Notes: generated by a model from the sequence alone, not told the origin. Positions 11,531 to 21,723 are shown, counted from the stretch's first letter. The stretch is DNA of 64,000 nucleotides from Saccharomonospora marina XMU15 (GCF_000244955.1 NZ_CM001439.1:2012628-2076627); one strand, 5' to 3'. Numbers and translations: made by a program.

Positions 11531-12851
11531 GCCACAGCCTCCTTGCGTGCAGGCCCAACCCGAGGGCGATCGCCGAATACGGTTCTCGTTGCTGGATCTT
11601 CTGTTCGCCGAAGATGTCGGTGAGAACCCGCCGGAATGCCGGAATCTGGGAAGAACCACCGGTGCAGGCGGCCAGGTCGACCTGCTCAGGGGTGAGCCCG
11701 GCCTGCGCGAGAGCGGTGGAGATGGTCTCGCGTACGGCACCGATCTCGCGAGTGATCCAACCTTCGAACTGCTTTCGCGTCACCTCGACGCGAATATCGA
11801 CGCCGGGCTTGTCGAACCGGATCTGCGTCGCCGGTGCCGTGGACAGCGCGCATTTGGCCGCTTCGGCGGCATCGTAGAGTTCGTTGATCCACCCGTTGGC
11901 GATGAGGGTTCGAAGCGATCCGATCCCTTGAAAGCCGCCGTCGCGCTGGAGCTCGGACAGTATCGGAGCCAGGTCGGCGTCGCTGAGGGTTCTCACCGCT
12001 CGGTCGCGGCGGCTGAAGTAGTAGCGGTACCTGTTCGGCAGGCCCCGCCTACCGGTGTCGTCCAGCCCCAGTGCGGGGAACAGCGCGTGCTTGAACACGA
12101 TCCCATCGAGGTCCGCGCCACCGACATTGGCGCCACTGAGCGCCCTGACCACACCCGTCGTCGCTGTCAACTCGATGACGGCGACGTCGAAGGTGCCACC
12201 GCCGAAGTCCGCGGTGAGCACGGTACCCTCGTCGGCTTCGAGCAAGGTCGCCGCGGACGGTTCCTCCAGCATCTCGACATCGGTGAACCCGGCACGTTGG
12301 GCCGCCATGCGAATTCGTGCCTTGGCAAGGCGTTGCAGCTCGGAGAAGTGCCCGCCGGTGGCGCCCTCGAAGGCCACCGGGTGTCCGACGACCACCCGCT
12401 GGATGTTCGCGCCGACTGCCCTGTCCGCCCTACGTTTCAGTGTCCGGAATATCGTGGAGATCAGGTCCGGGTAGTCGAAGTCGCGCGCCCACGAGTGGGT
12501 GCGGTCCCGGTCGACGTCGGTCAGTGCCCGCTTGATTTCGCTGATGAGCCTGGAGTCGAAGCATCCTGACCCGCGGGTATATGCCTTGCACTCGGTCATG
12601 GGTGGACCGCCCGGACTGTGGTGCACGAGCGAGCATGCCCCGCATCGCGTGCGATTTCCCGCCGTGAGAACGTACTCGCGCACCGCGTTCGCTCCGGCCG
12701 AGCGAAGCGGCTTGCGGTGCAGGTAGATCAGGGAGCGGAGGAGTTCGCTCTCACCGTCGACCGCGAGCAGGTCGACGGTGTCCGTTCGCGCAACCGACAG
12801 CAGTGTGTTCGTGGTGCCGAAGTCGATCCCGTAGGCGAGAGGTTTGTTCAT
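11523..12851 (-). CDS. Hsp70/DnaK-like ATPase lacking the substrate-binding domain
   Basis: The protein has the actin-fold ATPase core of Hsp70: phosphate-1 loop GIDFGTTNTLLSV (residues 8-20), phosphate-2 loop DFGGGTFDVAVIE (near 215) and adenosine motif TGGSSQIPAFRRV (near 400). At 442 residues it ends just after the ATPase domain, so the peptide-binding domain and lid of DnaK are absent. An insertion at residues 70-97 holds four cysteines (C70-x2-C73-x14-C88-x8-C97), a possible metal site not found in DnaK. The start overlaps the helicase stop (ATGA). It is not the housekeeping dnaK, since no grpE or dnaJ is nearby. A role as an ATP-driven switch working with the helicase is inferred. Confidence 0.88.
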
Positions 12852-15800
12852 GCCGGAACCACCAGAGTCGCCGCGAGGAGCTCGAAATGCGACGATGACT
12901 GTCGCTGTTCAATTTCGCGCAGTCGTTCCTGGTGTAGGTCCTGGCGATCCGCGAGTCGCTGCCTCGTCCGCTCGACTTGACCTCGGACAGCGGGGATGAT
13001 GCGGCGCTGCTGTGCACTACCGCGCTCCTGTAGGTCCTTTACGCGTTCCTCCAAATCGGCGATGCGGGCTCGCATCCGCTGTACCGCGTCGTCGTGGATC
13101 CGCTTCTCGCGCTCGAGCAGCTGCGCCCGCACCGCCGTGTCTTGCTCGAAGGCCTCTTCCCGTCGATGAGCGAATTCCTCTGCCATCGCCCTTTGGGAGG
13201 CGTCGACCGCCATGGTCACCCATTCCGGGATTCGCTCATGGACCACGGGGTTTCCGACCTCCGGCGGGCTGGTGACCGGTTCGGACGATACCCGCATGGC
13301 TTCGGTCACGACGTGTTTGACCAGCGTGCCCTTGCCGATCAGGCCTTGGGTGATGAGTTCGTAGAGCAATTCCAGTTGAGGCTCTGTCACCGATGGTCGA
13401 CCTTGAATCGTCGCGGTGACCGGGTGGTCCTGGATCGGCAGTTCAACGAGGGCGTCGATCAATCGATGGCCGAAGGCGAAGAACGGACGATGCTCCAGCA
13501 GGAGTGCCTCCTTGGGATCGAAAACTCCGATGGAAACACGTTCGGCGGCTCGAACCTTCGTGGCGAGCCCTGCTGAAAGCGTGATCGCCGCTTCGTTCTC
13601 GTCAGTACGGGTCAACGCGCCACCGTAGTGTTGCAGTACGTCACCAACGAGCCGTTCGAGGTCCTGGGCGCGAGCGTACGGATCCGCGTCGGCGAGGAGC
13701 CGTTTCGCTTCGTCGTGGCGCAGACTTGCCTCGTCCAGGACGAAGTCCGCAAGTGCGTGCTCCTTCTCGCGGGCTTCAGCCAGGCGCTGGGAGAGATCTT
13801 TCTCGCCGTAGTCCTGGAGTTCCGCGGCCAGATCGTGGGCGGTCATCACGATCTGTTCGATGTCTCGTTCGACCTGACCGAGAATGGGATCCAGCGAACC
13901 CACCGACGCTTCGAACAGCCTGATCCGTTCCTGGAGCAGATAGAGCACGCGGTCTTCGACCGTGCCCTCCGATGCCAGGTTGTACACGATGACGTCGCTG
14001 CGTTGCCCGATGCGGTCGAGGCGCCCGATGCGCTGCTCCACCTTCATCGGGTTCCACGGCAGGTCGTAGTTGACCAGGATGTGCGCGAACTGGAAGTTGC
14101 GACCTTCGCCGCCGGATTCTGTCGAGATCAGCACCTGAGCACCGCCCCGAAACGCCTCGACGGCTCGCTCCTTGTCTTCCAGAGTCATGCGGCCGTTGAA
14201 GGTCTCGGTCGAGAAGCCGTTTGCTTGTAGAGCTTGCTGCAGGAACCGCTGGGTCTCGATGAACTGTGTGAATACGAGAACCTTTGCTTCCGGCTCGCGT
14301 TGCGCCGTCGTGGTCAGCAACCTCAGCAACTCGCGTGCCTTGGAGTCCCGGACCCGGCCTAGCAGGCCGATCAACTCGGTGAGCTGAGTGATCTCGTGAT
14401 CAAGCCGATCGGGGTCGACCACCGCGCTGAGCTCATCCACCACATCGGACAGGGTGTCGGTGTCACGAAAGTCGTCCTCGTTGCCGCCGTTCCAGGTCGG
14501 CATGGCTGCCTGCCTCTCCCGAAGTTCCCGCAGCTTCGCCAGTCGTCGCTGCAAGCTGCCGCGGATGGCGTGGGAACTGCTGCTCAGCATCTTGTGGTAG
14601 GTGACCATCAAGAAGCCAAGTGGTTGATTTTTCGACCGCATGGCGGCTTGGTAGCCGTCCCGCAGGTATTCGGACACCCGCTCGTGCACCTCCCACTCGG
14701 CCTGGCTCAGCATGACCGGAATGCGGTGCGCTATTCGTTTGGTGAACCCGCCGACGTTGGCCTTGCGGTTGCGGACCAGAACCTCACTGAGCGGATGCGC
14801 CTTGACCAGTTCCCGCCGGGCCCTGTCTCGCTGTGCGGGGTCGTCGAGCGCTCCGAGATCGCCGGGAAGCTCGATCAGGGATTGCAGTGTCTTCGCTGCC
14901 TGCGAGGTGGCGAAGACGGCCTTGTCGTGCTCGGTCAGAGCACCCCAGCCTTGCAGGCAGCGCATGATCTCGTTGAGCAGGGGGAGCAGATGGCCAGTCG
15001 CGCTGTAGCGCTCGTAGGAGGTGTACAGGCCGGGCTCGACCAGCTCGACGGATGACCAGAGCTCGAACGGCGAGAGTTGCATGGGTGTCGCTGTCAGCAG
15101 CAGCATCCCGAAGGTTGGTTCCTTGAGCTGTTCGGCGAGCTCGTACAGCTTCGTTGACTGGGTCTTGCCGCCCTGCAGACTCCGCCGGACACGGTGGGCC
15201 TCGTCGAAGATGACCAGATCCCACGGCGCCTCGACGATCTGTTCCGCCCGACGCTGTTGGATGGCGAAGCTGTGTGAACAGATGACGTTGGCGTGCAACT
15301 TGAACGGGTTCTTACCGTCACGCCCGAAGTGTTTGGCTGCTGCGCCATCGATGATCTCGAACCGTTCGTTGAACTTCGATTCGAGTTCACGCTGCCACTG
15401 CAGCTGCAGCGAAGCCGGAACACACACCAGGACTCGCTCGGTCAGGCCCCGGGCGCGCAACTCCTTCAGCACGAGCCCGGCTTCGATCGTCTTGCCGAGG
15501 CCGACCTCGTCGGAGAGGATCATCCGGGGAGCGAGCTTTGAGGTCACCCGGTGCGCGACGAAGACTTGATGAAGCTCCGGCTCGATTCGCGCGCTGGAGA
15601 GCGCGGAGATGGGGTCATACTTGTAGGCGTGCTTCAGGAACAGTGCGTACATGCGTAGCCGGAAGCGCTCGAGCGAGCCGACGTCTCCTTGACGAAGGCG
15701 CTCTGCGGGGTCAGGCTCGACCGCTCTCAGCTCACTGCGGTGGAGGGTTGACAGGCCTTCGGGAAACGAGACTTCTACGAGGCCGCCCGGACGTGTATCG

Positions 15801-15856
15801 ACTACGACCCCGATGGTCTCGCTGCCTCGCCGGCGGATTCGATCGCCAACATCCAC
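12848..15856 (-). CDS. RapA/SNF2-like DEAH-box helicase
   Basis: This is a superfamily 2 translocase of about 1,002 residues. It has motif I DEVGLGKTIEAG (near 116), DEAH (218-221), motif III LLTATPMQ, and the C-terminal lobe STESGGEGRNFQFAHILVNYDLPWNP region followed by QRIGRLDRIGQ, the SNF2/RapA signature. A small N-terminal domain (VDVGDRIRRRGSETIGVVV) resembles the RapA Tudor-like start. The last 150 residues are a predicted coiled coil rich in Glu, Arg and Gln. I prefer the GTG at 15856, which has GGGAGGGG upstream, over the ATG at 15925, which has no ribosome site. It leads an overlapping operon with an Hsp70-like and a small protein. RapA recycles RNA polymerase, but similar helicases also occur in phage-defence islands; the role here is unknown. 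Confidence 0.9.
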   Translation of the reverse strand: MDVGDRIRRRGSETIGVVVDTRPGGLVEVSFPEGLSTLHRSELRAVEPDPAERLRQGDVGSLERFRLRMYALFLKHAYKYDPISALSSARIEPELHQVFVAHRVTSKLAPRMILSDEVGLGKTIEAGLVLKELRARGLTERVLVCVPASLQLQWQRELESKFNERFEIIDGAAAKHFGRDGKNPFKLHANVICSHSFAIQQRRAEQIVEAPWDLVIFDEAHRVRRSLQGGKTQSTKLYELAEQLKEPTFGMLLLTATPMQLSPFELWSSVELVEPGLYTSYERYSATGHLLPLLNEIMRCLQGWGALTEHDKAVFATSQAAKTLQSLIELPGDLGALDDPAQRDRARRELVKAHPLSEVLVRNRKANVGGFTKRIAHRIPVMLSQAEWEVHERVSEYLRDGYQAAMRSKNQPLGFLMVTYHKMLSSSSHAIRGSLQRRLAKLRELRERQAAMPTWNGGNEDDFRDTDTLSDVVDELSAVVDPDRLDHEITQLTELIGLLGRVRDSKARELLRLLTTTAQREPEAKVLVFTQFIETQRFLQQALQANGFSTETFNGRMTLEDKERAVEAFRGGAQVLISTESGGEGRNFQFAHILVNYDLPWNPMKVEQRIGRLDRIGQRSDVIVYNLASEGTVEDRVLYLLQERIRLFEASVGSLDPILGQVERDIEQIVMTAHDLAAELQDYGEKDLSQRLAEAREKEHALADFVLDEASLRHDEAKRLLADADPYARAQDLERLVGDVLQHYGGALTRTDENEAAITLSAGLATKVRAAERVSIGVFDPKEALLLEHRPFFAFGHRLIDALVELPIQDHPVTATIQGRPSVTEPQLELLYELITQGLIGKGTLVKHVVTEAMRVSSEPVTSPPEVGNPVVHERIPEWVTMAVDASQRAMAEEFAHRREEAFEQDTAVRAQLLEREKRIHDDAVQRMRARIADLEERVKDLQERGSAQQRRIIPAVRGQVERTRQRLADRQDLHQERLREIEQRQSSSHFELLAATLVVPA

Positions 15857-16139
15857 TGCCCGTCCCCTCCCGTCGCCAATCGCGTACCGCGCAAGCGAGG
15901 TGATACCTCGGTTGTCTGGCAACATGATGGGTCGAGGTCACCGTCCGCAATACCCACGTCGCGGACAAGCGTGGCTGGGTTACCTCTCGTGCCCTCCTTG
16001 TGACGAACCCTTGACCTTCGAAACCTTGGCAGCGCCCTGCCAGCTCGTGGTGCGTGCTCGTAACCGGCTGGAGCCAGCGTTGGGTGAGGCGCGCGAGCCA
16101 GTCGAACCGCGTTCGTCGATTAGCTGCGTTTTGAGCTGG
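15857..16139. other. intergenic region between helicase operon and HhH gene
   Basis: This is about 280 bases with no convincing gene or hairpin. It must hold the promoter of the helicase operon and the 3' end of the helix-hairpin-helix gene transcript; I see no clear promoter boxes. Confidence 0.5.
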
Positions 16140-16877
16140 TCAGGGCCTGATCACGATGGCGCGGTCGCGGATGATGTCCCACTGGGTGATCGGGATGTCG
16201 ACGGCGGTGAACACGTCGTCCACCGTCAGGAAGCCGCCACGGGCCTCGCGGGCGGCGACGATGTTGCCGGCGATGGCCGGATCGATCCCACACACTTCGG
16301 CAATGGCCGAGACGGGTGCGTGGTTCAGTTCGACAAGCCCGCCGTCGTCGTAGGTGCGGGGCAGGTCGGGCCTGCCGATCCGGAGTTCGCGGGCCATCAG
16401 CGGGTCGGCGTCGGCGAGCTTGCGCGCCTGCTGCCTGCGGTCGCGCGCCGCGAGCACCTCGGCCACCGCGGGATCCGGGTGCTCGCCGAGTTCGGTGCCG
16501 GACCGGTGCACCGGCCCGTGGTAGACCTCGCGGCGCAGCTTGGCCGACTGAAGGCAGCCGAGCACGATCACCACCAGTGCCAGCGTGCCGCCCAGGGCGC
16601 TCAGCAGCTCGCCGTCGCGACCCACCGCGTTGCCCCGCGCGTCCGTCGGGGTTATCGCCAGCAGCAGTGTGATGACCAGGGCGGCCGCGCCGAAGAGCGT
16701 CGCGCGCCGGACGTACTCGGGGCGGCGGCCGAGCCTGCTGATGGCGTGGACGAACGGCACCCACGCGAGCAAACCGGCGGACAGCACCGTGATGACGTAG
16801 TACCACCCACCCGCGACGAACCAGGGCTTGTGCTCGGCGGGCGGGCTCGGGCGCTCGCCGCGACGTGAGATGGGCAT
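16140..16877 (-). CDS. membrane protein with C-terminal helix-hairpin-helix domain
   Basis: The 245-residue protein has three hydrophobic segments (about residues 20-45, 60-80 and 95-115). A charged helix follows, then a C-terminal helix-hairpin-helix region with LVELNHAPVSAIAEVCGIDP and VDDVFTAVDIPITQWDIIR (near 185-240), as in ComEA-type DNA-binding modules. In ComEA the domain is extracellular and binds transforming DNA. Here the topology is different, with several membrane helices first, so the side of the membrane is uncertain. The ATG at 16877 has AGGAG upstream. I cannot assign a function beyond possible DNA or protein binding at the membrane. Confidence 0.8.
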   Translation of the reverse strand: MPISRRGERPSPPAEHKPWFVAGGWYYVITVLSAGLLAWVPFVHAISRLGRRPEYVRRATLFGAAALVITLLLAITPTDARGNAVGRDGELLSALGGTLALVVIVLGCLQSAKLRREVYHGPVHRSGTELGEHPDPAVAEVLAARDRRQQARKLADADPLMARELRIGRPDLPRTYDDGGLVELNHAPVSAIAEVCGIDPAIAGNIVAAREARGGFLTVDDVFTAVDIPITQWDIIRDRAIVIRP

Positions 16878-16944
16878 GACGGCTCCTGTCCTTCGCGACA
16901 CCGCCCTTCCCATCGTATGACTCCGTCGTCGCGGGAGCCGGTTT

Positions 16945-16986
16945 CCGGGTCGCGCGGCCGTCGCGAGCGGTGGCCGCGCGACCCGG
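16945..16986 (-). terminator. strong hairpin downstream of the DHA2 exporter
   Basis: A perfect 15-bp stem (CCGGGTCGCGCGGCC and its complement) encloses a 12-base loop. It lies 37 bases past the exporter stop and before the next gene on the same strand, so it most likely ends the exporter transcript. There is no T-tract, as is usual in this GC range. Confidence 0.7.
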
Positions 16987-17022
16987 ACATGACGTGCCCG
17001 TGCCCGCGTCGCCCCGTGCGGT

Positions 17023-18456
17023 TCAGGAGTGCGCGGTGGCGGCCCGGCGCGGGAGCGTCGCCGCGATCACCACCGTCACCACGGCCAGTGCCGCCACGAC
17101 GCCGAACGCCAGCTTCATCCCACTCACCTGCGCGGGTACCGACTCGATGCCGCTGCCGGCCAGTTGCGCCGCGCGAGCGGACATCACCGTCACCACGAGC
17201 GCGGTCCCGAACGCGGCGGCGACCTGCTGCAGGGTGCCCAGCATCGAGCTGCCGTGGGAGTACAGGTGTGAGGGAAGCGCACCCATGCCGAGCGTGAAGG
17301 CCGGGGTGAACGTCGCCGCCAGCCCCAACATCAGCAACGTGTGGATCGCCAGCACCTGCCAGTACGGCATCGTCATCGAGATCTGGGTGAGGCCACCGAG
17401 GGCGAGCACGATGGCGATCGACCCGGGCACCACGAGTGGGCGGCTGCCGAACCGGTCGAACAGCTTGCCCACGGTCGGGCCCAGCAGACCCATCGCCAGC
17501 CCACCCGGCATGAGCAGCAAGCCGGTCTCCAGCGGGCTGATTCCGCGCAGGTTCTGCAGATACAGCGGTAGCAGGATCATCGACCCGAGCATCGTCAGGA
17601 AGCCGATGGAAAGCATGGCCAGCGAAAGCCCGTAGGTGCGGTGTCGCAGGGTTCGCAGATCCAGCAGCGGCACGCCGGTGCGTTGCAGCTTGAGCTGCCG
17701 CAGCACGAAAGCCGTGACCGTGGCGACCCCAGCGGCCGCGATGCCGATGCCCAGCCCGACACTGCCACTCCTGTCACCGAACAGGCTCAGGCCGTACACC
17801 AGGCTGCCGAAGCCGAGCGCCGCCAGCGCCACGCTCAACCAGTCGATCGAACTCACCTTCGGCTCGCTGATGTTGTCCATCCTGCGTAGCCCGAACACGG
17901 TCACCGTGGCGGCGATCGGCAGTACCGCCACGAACAGCAGCCGCCAGGAACCCAGCTGCAGGATCAACCCGGACACGGCGGGCCCGAGCGCGGGCGCCAC
18001 CGAGATCGCCAGGGTGACGTTGCCCATCACCCTGCCCCGGTCGCCTTCCGGCACCACGGTCATCAACGTGGTCATCAGCAGCGGCATCATCACGGCCGTT
18101 CCCGAGGCCTGCACGATCCGGCCCAGCAACAGCACCGCGAAGAAGGGCGCGACCGCCGAAAGCGCCGTGCCGACCATGAACACGCTCATCGCGATCGTGT
18201 ACGCCTGCCGGATCGTGACTCGCTGCAGGAACCAGCCGGTGACCGGAATCACGGCGGCCATCGTGAGCATGAACGCCGTCGACACCCACTGCGCCGCCTG
18301 TTCGGTGACGTGCAACGAATCCATCAACCGCGGAATGGCGTTGATCATGAGGGTTTCGTTCAGGATCACCACGAAGGTGGCCAAGACCAGCAGCCGCACC
18401 ACCTTCGGGGTGCGGCCCGCCTTGACGGCGGGTGGTTCCTGGACGGCAGTTGACAT
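17023..18456 (-). CDS. DHA2-family MFS multidrug exporter
   Basis: This is a proton-driven drug exporter of the 14-helix DHA2 (EmrB/QacA/LmrB) type. The 477-residue protein begins with a short polar segment and then the first helix VVRLLVLATFVVILNETL. It continues with INAIPRLMDSLHVT and the motif-C-like region LGRIVQASGTAVMMPLL (near residue 110). The helix count and length fit DHA2, not the 12-helix DHA1. The substrate cannot be read from sequence. The gene stands alone, with 227 bases to the PucR gene's end upstream, and no regulator of its own is adjacent. Confidence 0.9.
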   Translation of the reverse strand: MSTAVQEPPAVKAGRTPKVVRLLVLATFVVILNETLMINAIPRLMDSLHVTEQAAQWVSTAFMLTMAAVIPVTGWFLQRVTIRQAYTIAMSVFMVGTALSAVAPFFAVLLLGRIVQASGTAVMMPLLMTTLMTVVPEGDRGRVMGNVTLAISVAPALGPAVSGLILQLGSWRLLFVAVLPIAATVTVFGLRRMDNISEPKVSSIDWLSVALAALGFGSLVYGLSLFGDRSGSVGLGIGIAAAGVATVTAFVLRQLKLQRTGVPLLDLRTLRHRTYGLSLAMLSIGFLTMLGSMILLPLYLQNLRGISPLETGLLLMPGGLAMGLLGPTVGKLFDRFGSRPLVVPGSIAIVLALGGLTQISMTMPYWQVLAIHTLLMLGLAATFTPAFTLGMGALPSHLYSHGSSMLGTLQQVAAAFGTALVVTVMSARAAQLAGSGIESVPAQVSGMKLAFGVVAALAVVTVVIAATLPRRAATAHS

Positions 18457-18683
18457 GACAACACCTCGCGGTTTCGGGCACGGTCACCGCGCGGCCGACG
18501 GCCGGGCGGCGGGGATTCGTTCGTGACACCGGTATAGACGGTGGTACCGACAAAACTCATCGGTCGAGTCGAAGTCTTTCGCATCGCCTCGCCGATCTCA
18601 CCCGAATTTCCGCCGGTGACGACCCTTGACCCGTCGCGTCGAACCCGCGCCTATGGGGGCGGTCACATCCGCAGACCCGCCGG

Positions 18684-20228
18684 TCAGGTGTCCAGCGGCT
18701 GCTCGCGGATGGCGAGGGCGACGAGCATGGCGAGGCGCTCGCGCGGATCGTTCAGCCGAAGCTGACAGAGCTGGTGCATTCTGCGAAGCCGGTAGCGGAT
18801 CGTGTTCGGATGTACCTCAAGCCGTGCGGCGGCGGTGTTGAGATCGCCCTGCGCTTCGAGCCAGGCCCGCAACGTGGCCAGGTACGGGGTGTTGTGGCGA
18901 TCGTCGTGCCGGGCCAGTTCGGCGACCGGGCCGCGCGAAGGCAGCCGTCCCGCGGCCGCGGCCGTGCGCAGTCGCTGCAGCAGGATCTCGTCCCATGCCT
19001 CGTCGTAGCTCACGGCTGCGGTTGCAGGGCGAGTGGAGTGCAGCGCGAGGCTTTCGTCGGCTTCCTGCCTGCTGGCCGGGATGTCACTCGCGGTGGCGGG
19101 CGCCCCGATCCCCGCCACCAGGGTGACGTGGCCAGGCATGGCCTTGCCGATGTCGGCCAGCCAACCGCGGGCGGGAGCAAGATCGTCGTCGCAGGGCAGC
19201 AGGGTGTAGATGGTGTTGCCGAACAGCGTGCTGCGCCCGGGCCGCGTCCAGCCGAAGCCCGTGGTGGCGCGCTCGAAGGCCAGCAGGATCGCGGCGTTGC
19301 TTTCACCGGCGGTGTGCGCCTGTAGCGCGAGCACACGCAGCGTTTTCGGGGCGAGTCCGAGCTTGGCGAGCACCGCTGAGGCGTCCGGGGTGCCCTCGAG
19401 CAGTTGGATGACCAGTTCGGACTCGACCTGCCGCTCGAGGTCGGCGCTGACACGGGAGCGAAGCAGGTGCTGTGCGACGGTGTGTGCGCTCTCGGTGAGG
19501 ATTCGGGTGCGGGCGGCGTCCAGCGGTGCGTCGCAGGTGACCCAGACCGAGCCGAGTGGTTCCTTGCCCGCGCGGACGGCGGCCACGGTGCGTCCGCGCA
19601 GGCCGTGTTCGGGTGCAGCGGGGATGTAGAGCGGTTCGTCGGACGTGGCGAGGTGGGTGAATACCCCGCGCTCGTCGAACAGCGCGCGAACCCAGTCGGG
19701 AACGCGCCTGCCGAGGATCGTGTCCAGCCGGGCGGGGTCGGCGTCCTGCTGCGGGCCGGAATACGCCATGACACGCGACCGCGGATCCTCGATCGTCACC
19801 GGCCCTCCAACGGCGGTGGCGAGGGTGTCGGCGAGCGCGAACAGGTCGCTGGGGCCGCGGCCCGACTCGGTTTCGCGTCCTTCCAGCACGAGCCCGTAGA
19901 CGACACCTGCCACCTGACTCCAGCTGGCATGCGGGTCGAGCAGCAGGACGTGCGGGCTACCTTCCTGCACCTCGGCAGGCGGTTCGGATCGCTGGCCCGG
20001 TTCGACACGCGCGAGCACGACACTGGCGCGAGCGTCGACGGCGAGCCGGACAGCGTCGGCGAGCGAGGAGACGCCGATGGCGAGGAACGCGTCGCCGACC
20101 GTGGGGCCGGGCGAGGCAGGGTCGTACACCGCGACGCTGCGCAGTTCGACGTCGCGCACCTGCCTGGCGCCCGCGAGGCGGGCACCGTGGCCGCTCAGTA
20201 CGGCGACCAGCCGGTCGAGTTTGATCAT
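18684..20228 (-). CDS. PucR-family transcriptional regulator
   Basis: The 514-residue protein has an N-terminal PucR-type ligand domain beginning MIKLDRLVAVLSGHGARL, a middle GGDEF-like region, and a C-terminal helix-turn-helix containing LEVHPNTIRYRLRRMHQL (near 470-490), the PucR C-terminal DNA-binding signature. PucR proteins often control purine or amino-acid catabolism genes next door. It is divergent from a FAD amino-acid oxidase across a 181-base gap, so control of that oxidase is likely. The ATG at 20228 was chosen because the ligand domain begins there; the frame is open further upstream, through the oxidase promoter and its 5' end. Confidence 0.9.
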   Translation of the reverse strand: MIKLDRLVAVLSGHGARLAGARQVRDVELRSVAVYDPASPGPTVGDAFLAIGVSSLADAVRLAVDARASVVLARVEPGQRSEPPAEVQEGSPHVLLLDPHASWSQVAGVVYGLVLEGRETESGRGPSDLFALADTLATAVGGPVTIEDPRSRVMAYSGPQQDADPARLDTILGRRVPDWVRALFDERGVFTHLATSDEPLYIPAAPEHGLRGRTVAAVRAGKEPLGSVWVTCDAPLDAARTRILTESAHTVAQHLLRSRVSADLERQVESELVIQLLEGTPDASAVLAKLGLAPKTLRVLALQAHTAGESNAAILLAFERATTGFGWTRPGRSTLFGNTIYTLLPCDDDLAPARGWLADIGKAMPGHVTLVAGIGAPATASDIPASRQEADESLALHSTRPATAAVSYDEAWDEILLQRLRTAAAAGRLPSRGPVAELARHDDRHNTPYLATLRAWLEAQGDLNTAAARLEVHPNTIRYRLRRMHQLCQLRLNDPRERLAMLVALAIREQPLDT

Positions 20229-20409
20229 TGCCGGGTCTGCCTCTCGCCCGCCGGGCCTGCCGGTTGGGCCATCGTCGCACAACAACGTGACCGGGTATTG
20301 GCTGGAACCGACAAACGGCGGGTAGGGGATTGTCGGATCTCGATAACCGCTTCGATGTCCGGATCGGCGAAGCTGGAGTGCTGGAAGCCACGAGATCAGG
20401 GAGAGGTCG

Positions 20410-21672
20410 ATGGGTGAGCTCGCGTACGGCGGTTCGGGTCCCCGCACGGCAGTCGTGGTCGGCGCCGGGGTGATTGGCCTTTCGACCGCGTGGTTCCTGC
20501 AGGAGCGCGGGATCGAGGTCACGGTGCTCGATCGGCGCGATGTGGCGGCGGGCGCATCGTGGGGCAACGCGGGCTGGCTGTCACCCGGTCTGGCGATCCC
20601 GCTGAACGAGCCGAGCGTGCTGCGGCACGGGCTGCGGGCACTGCTGGACCGGCGGGCGCCGCTGTACGTTCCCGCCACGGTCGACCCCGCGCTGTGGCGG
20701 TTCCTGCTGCGCTTCGCGGCGCACTCCACCTGGCGGGAATGGAACGCGGCCGCGCGTGCCGGTGCGCTGCTCAACGCCGACTGCTTCGAGGCGCTCGATG
20801 TGCTCGTCGCCAACGGGGTGCGGGCGAACCCTGTCGAGGCCCCGTACGTGGCGGCCTTCGAGTCCGCACAGCAGGCTTCGGGTCTGCTCGCGGAGTTGCG
20901 GCGCCTGACACAGGCAGGGCAGCAAATCGACTACACCGCGATCTCCGGCGGCCACGCACGGGAACTTCGGCCACAGCTGTCACAGCGCGTCGGTGCTGGT
21001 GTTCGGTTGGACGGGCAGCGATATGTCGATCCGGGGGAGTTCGTCGCGGCACTGGCGGAGTCGGTGCGGGCGCGAGGCGGGATTATCCGCGGCGGGTTCG
21101 AGGTGGTGGACGTGCGGCCGCATCGGCATGCGGCCACGGTACGAGCGGCTCACGGCGAGCTGGTGTCGGGCAACGTCGTGGTGTGGGCCACGGGGGCGTG
21201 GTCGGGCAGGTTGGCCAGGCGCTGGGGCGTGCGGGTGCCGGTAAGGGCGGGCCGTGGTTACTCGTTCACCGTTGCCACCGAGGAGCCGGTGCCGGGGCCG
21301 CTGTACCTGCCGGGGGTACGGGTGGCCTGCACTCCCTACCGTGGCGGGCTTCGTGTCGCGGGCACGATGGAGTTCCGGCCGCCTGAGGCGAAGCTGGACA
21401 CGGCCCGGATCGACGCGATCGTCGCGTCGGCACGACCGTTCCTGCGTGGTGTGCGCTGGGGCGAGCGCACCGACGAGTGGGTGGGGCCGCGACCGGTCAC
21501 CCCCGACGGGCGCCCGCTGATCGGAGCCGTGCGCGCGCCGGGCGTGTACCTGGCCTGCGGGCACGGGATGTGGGGGCTGACCCAGGGGCCCGTCACCGGA
21601 AGGTTGCTCGCCGAGCAGATCAGCACCGGAAAGCGGCCCGAGGCGTTGCGTGCTTGCGACCCGCTTCGGTGA
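20410..21672 (+). CDS. FAD-dependent amino-acid oxidase/dehydrogenase (DadA/glycine oxidase type)
   Basis: This is a DAO-fold flavoenzyme of 420 residues that oxidises an amine or amino acid to an imine. The FAD dinucleotide motif VVGAGVIGLSTAWFLQERG is at residues 16-34 and the ribose-binding VLDRRDVAAGASWGNAGW follows. The C-terminal GVYLACGHGMWGLTQGP is the second FAD signature. WGNAGWLSPG near the N-terminus resembles D-amino-acid dehydrogenase DadA more than sarcosine oxidase. The ATG follows GGGAGAGG. The divergent PucR regulator suggests substrate-induced catabolic use. The exact substrate is not resolved. Confidence 0.85.
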   Translation: MGELAYGGSGPRTAVVVGAGVIGLSTAWFLQERGIEVTVLDRRDVAAGASWGNAGWLSPGLAIPLNEPSVLRHGLRALLDRRAPLYVPATVDPALWRFLLRFAAHSTWREWNAAARAGALLNADCFEALDVLVANGVRANPVEAPYVAAFESAQQASGLLAELRRLTQAGQQIDYTAISGGHARELRPQLSQRVGAGVRLDGQRYVDPGEFVAALAESVRARGGIIRGGFEVVDVRPHRHAATVRAAHGELVSGNVVVWATGAWSGRLARRWGVRVPVRAGRGYSFTVATEEPVPGPLYLPGVRVACTPYRGGLRVAGTMEFRPPEAKLDTARIDAIVASARPFLRGVRWGERTDEWVGPRPVTPDGRPLIGAVRAPGVYLACGHGMWGLTQGPVTGRLLAEQISTGKRPEALRACDPLR

Positions 21673-21723
21673 CCGCCGAACGCGAGCGGCCGCCAGGTGA
21701 ACACCGAGACGACGAGGAAGACC

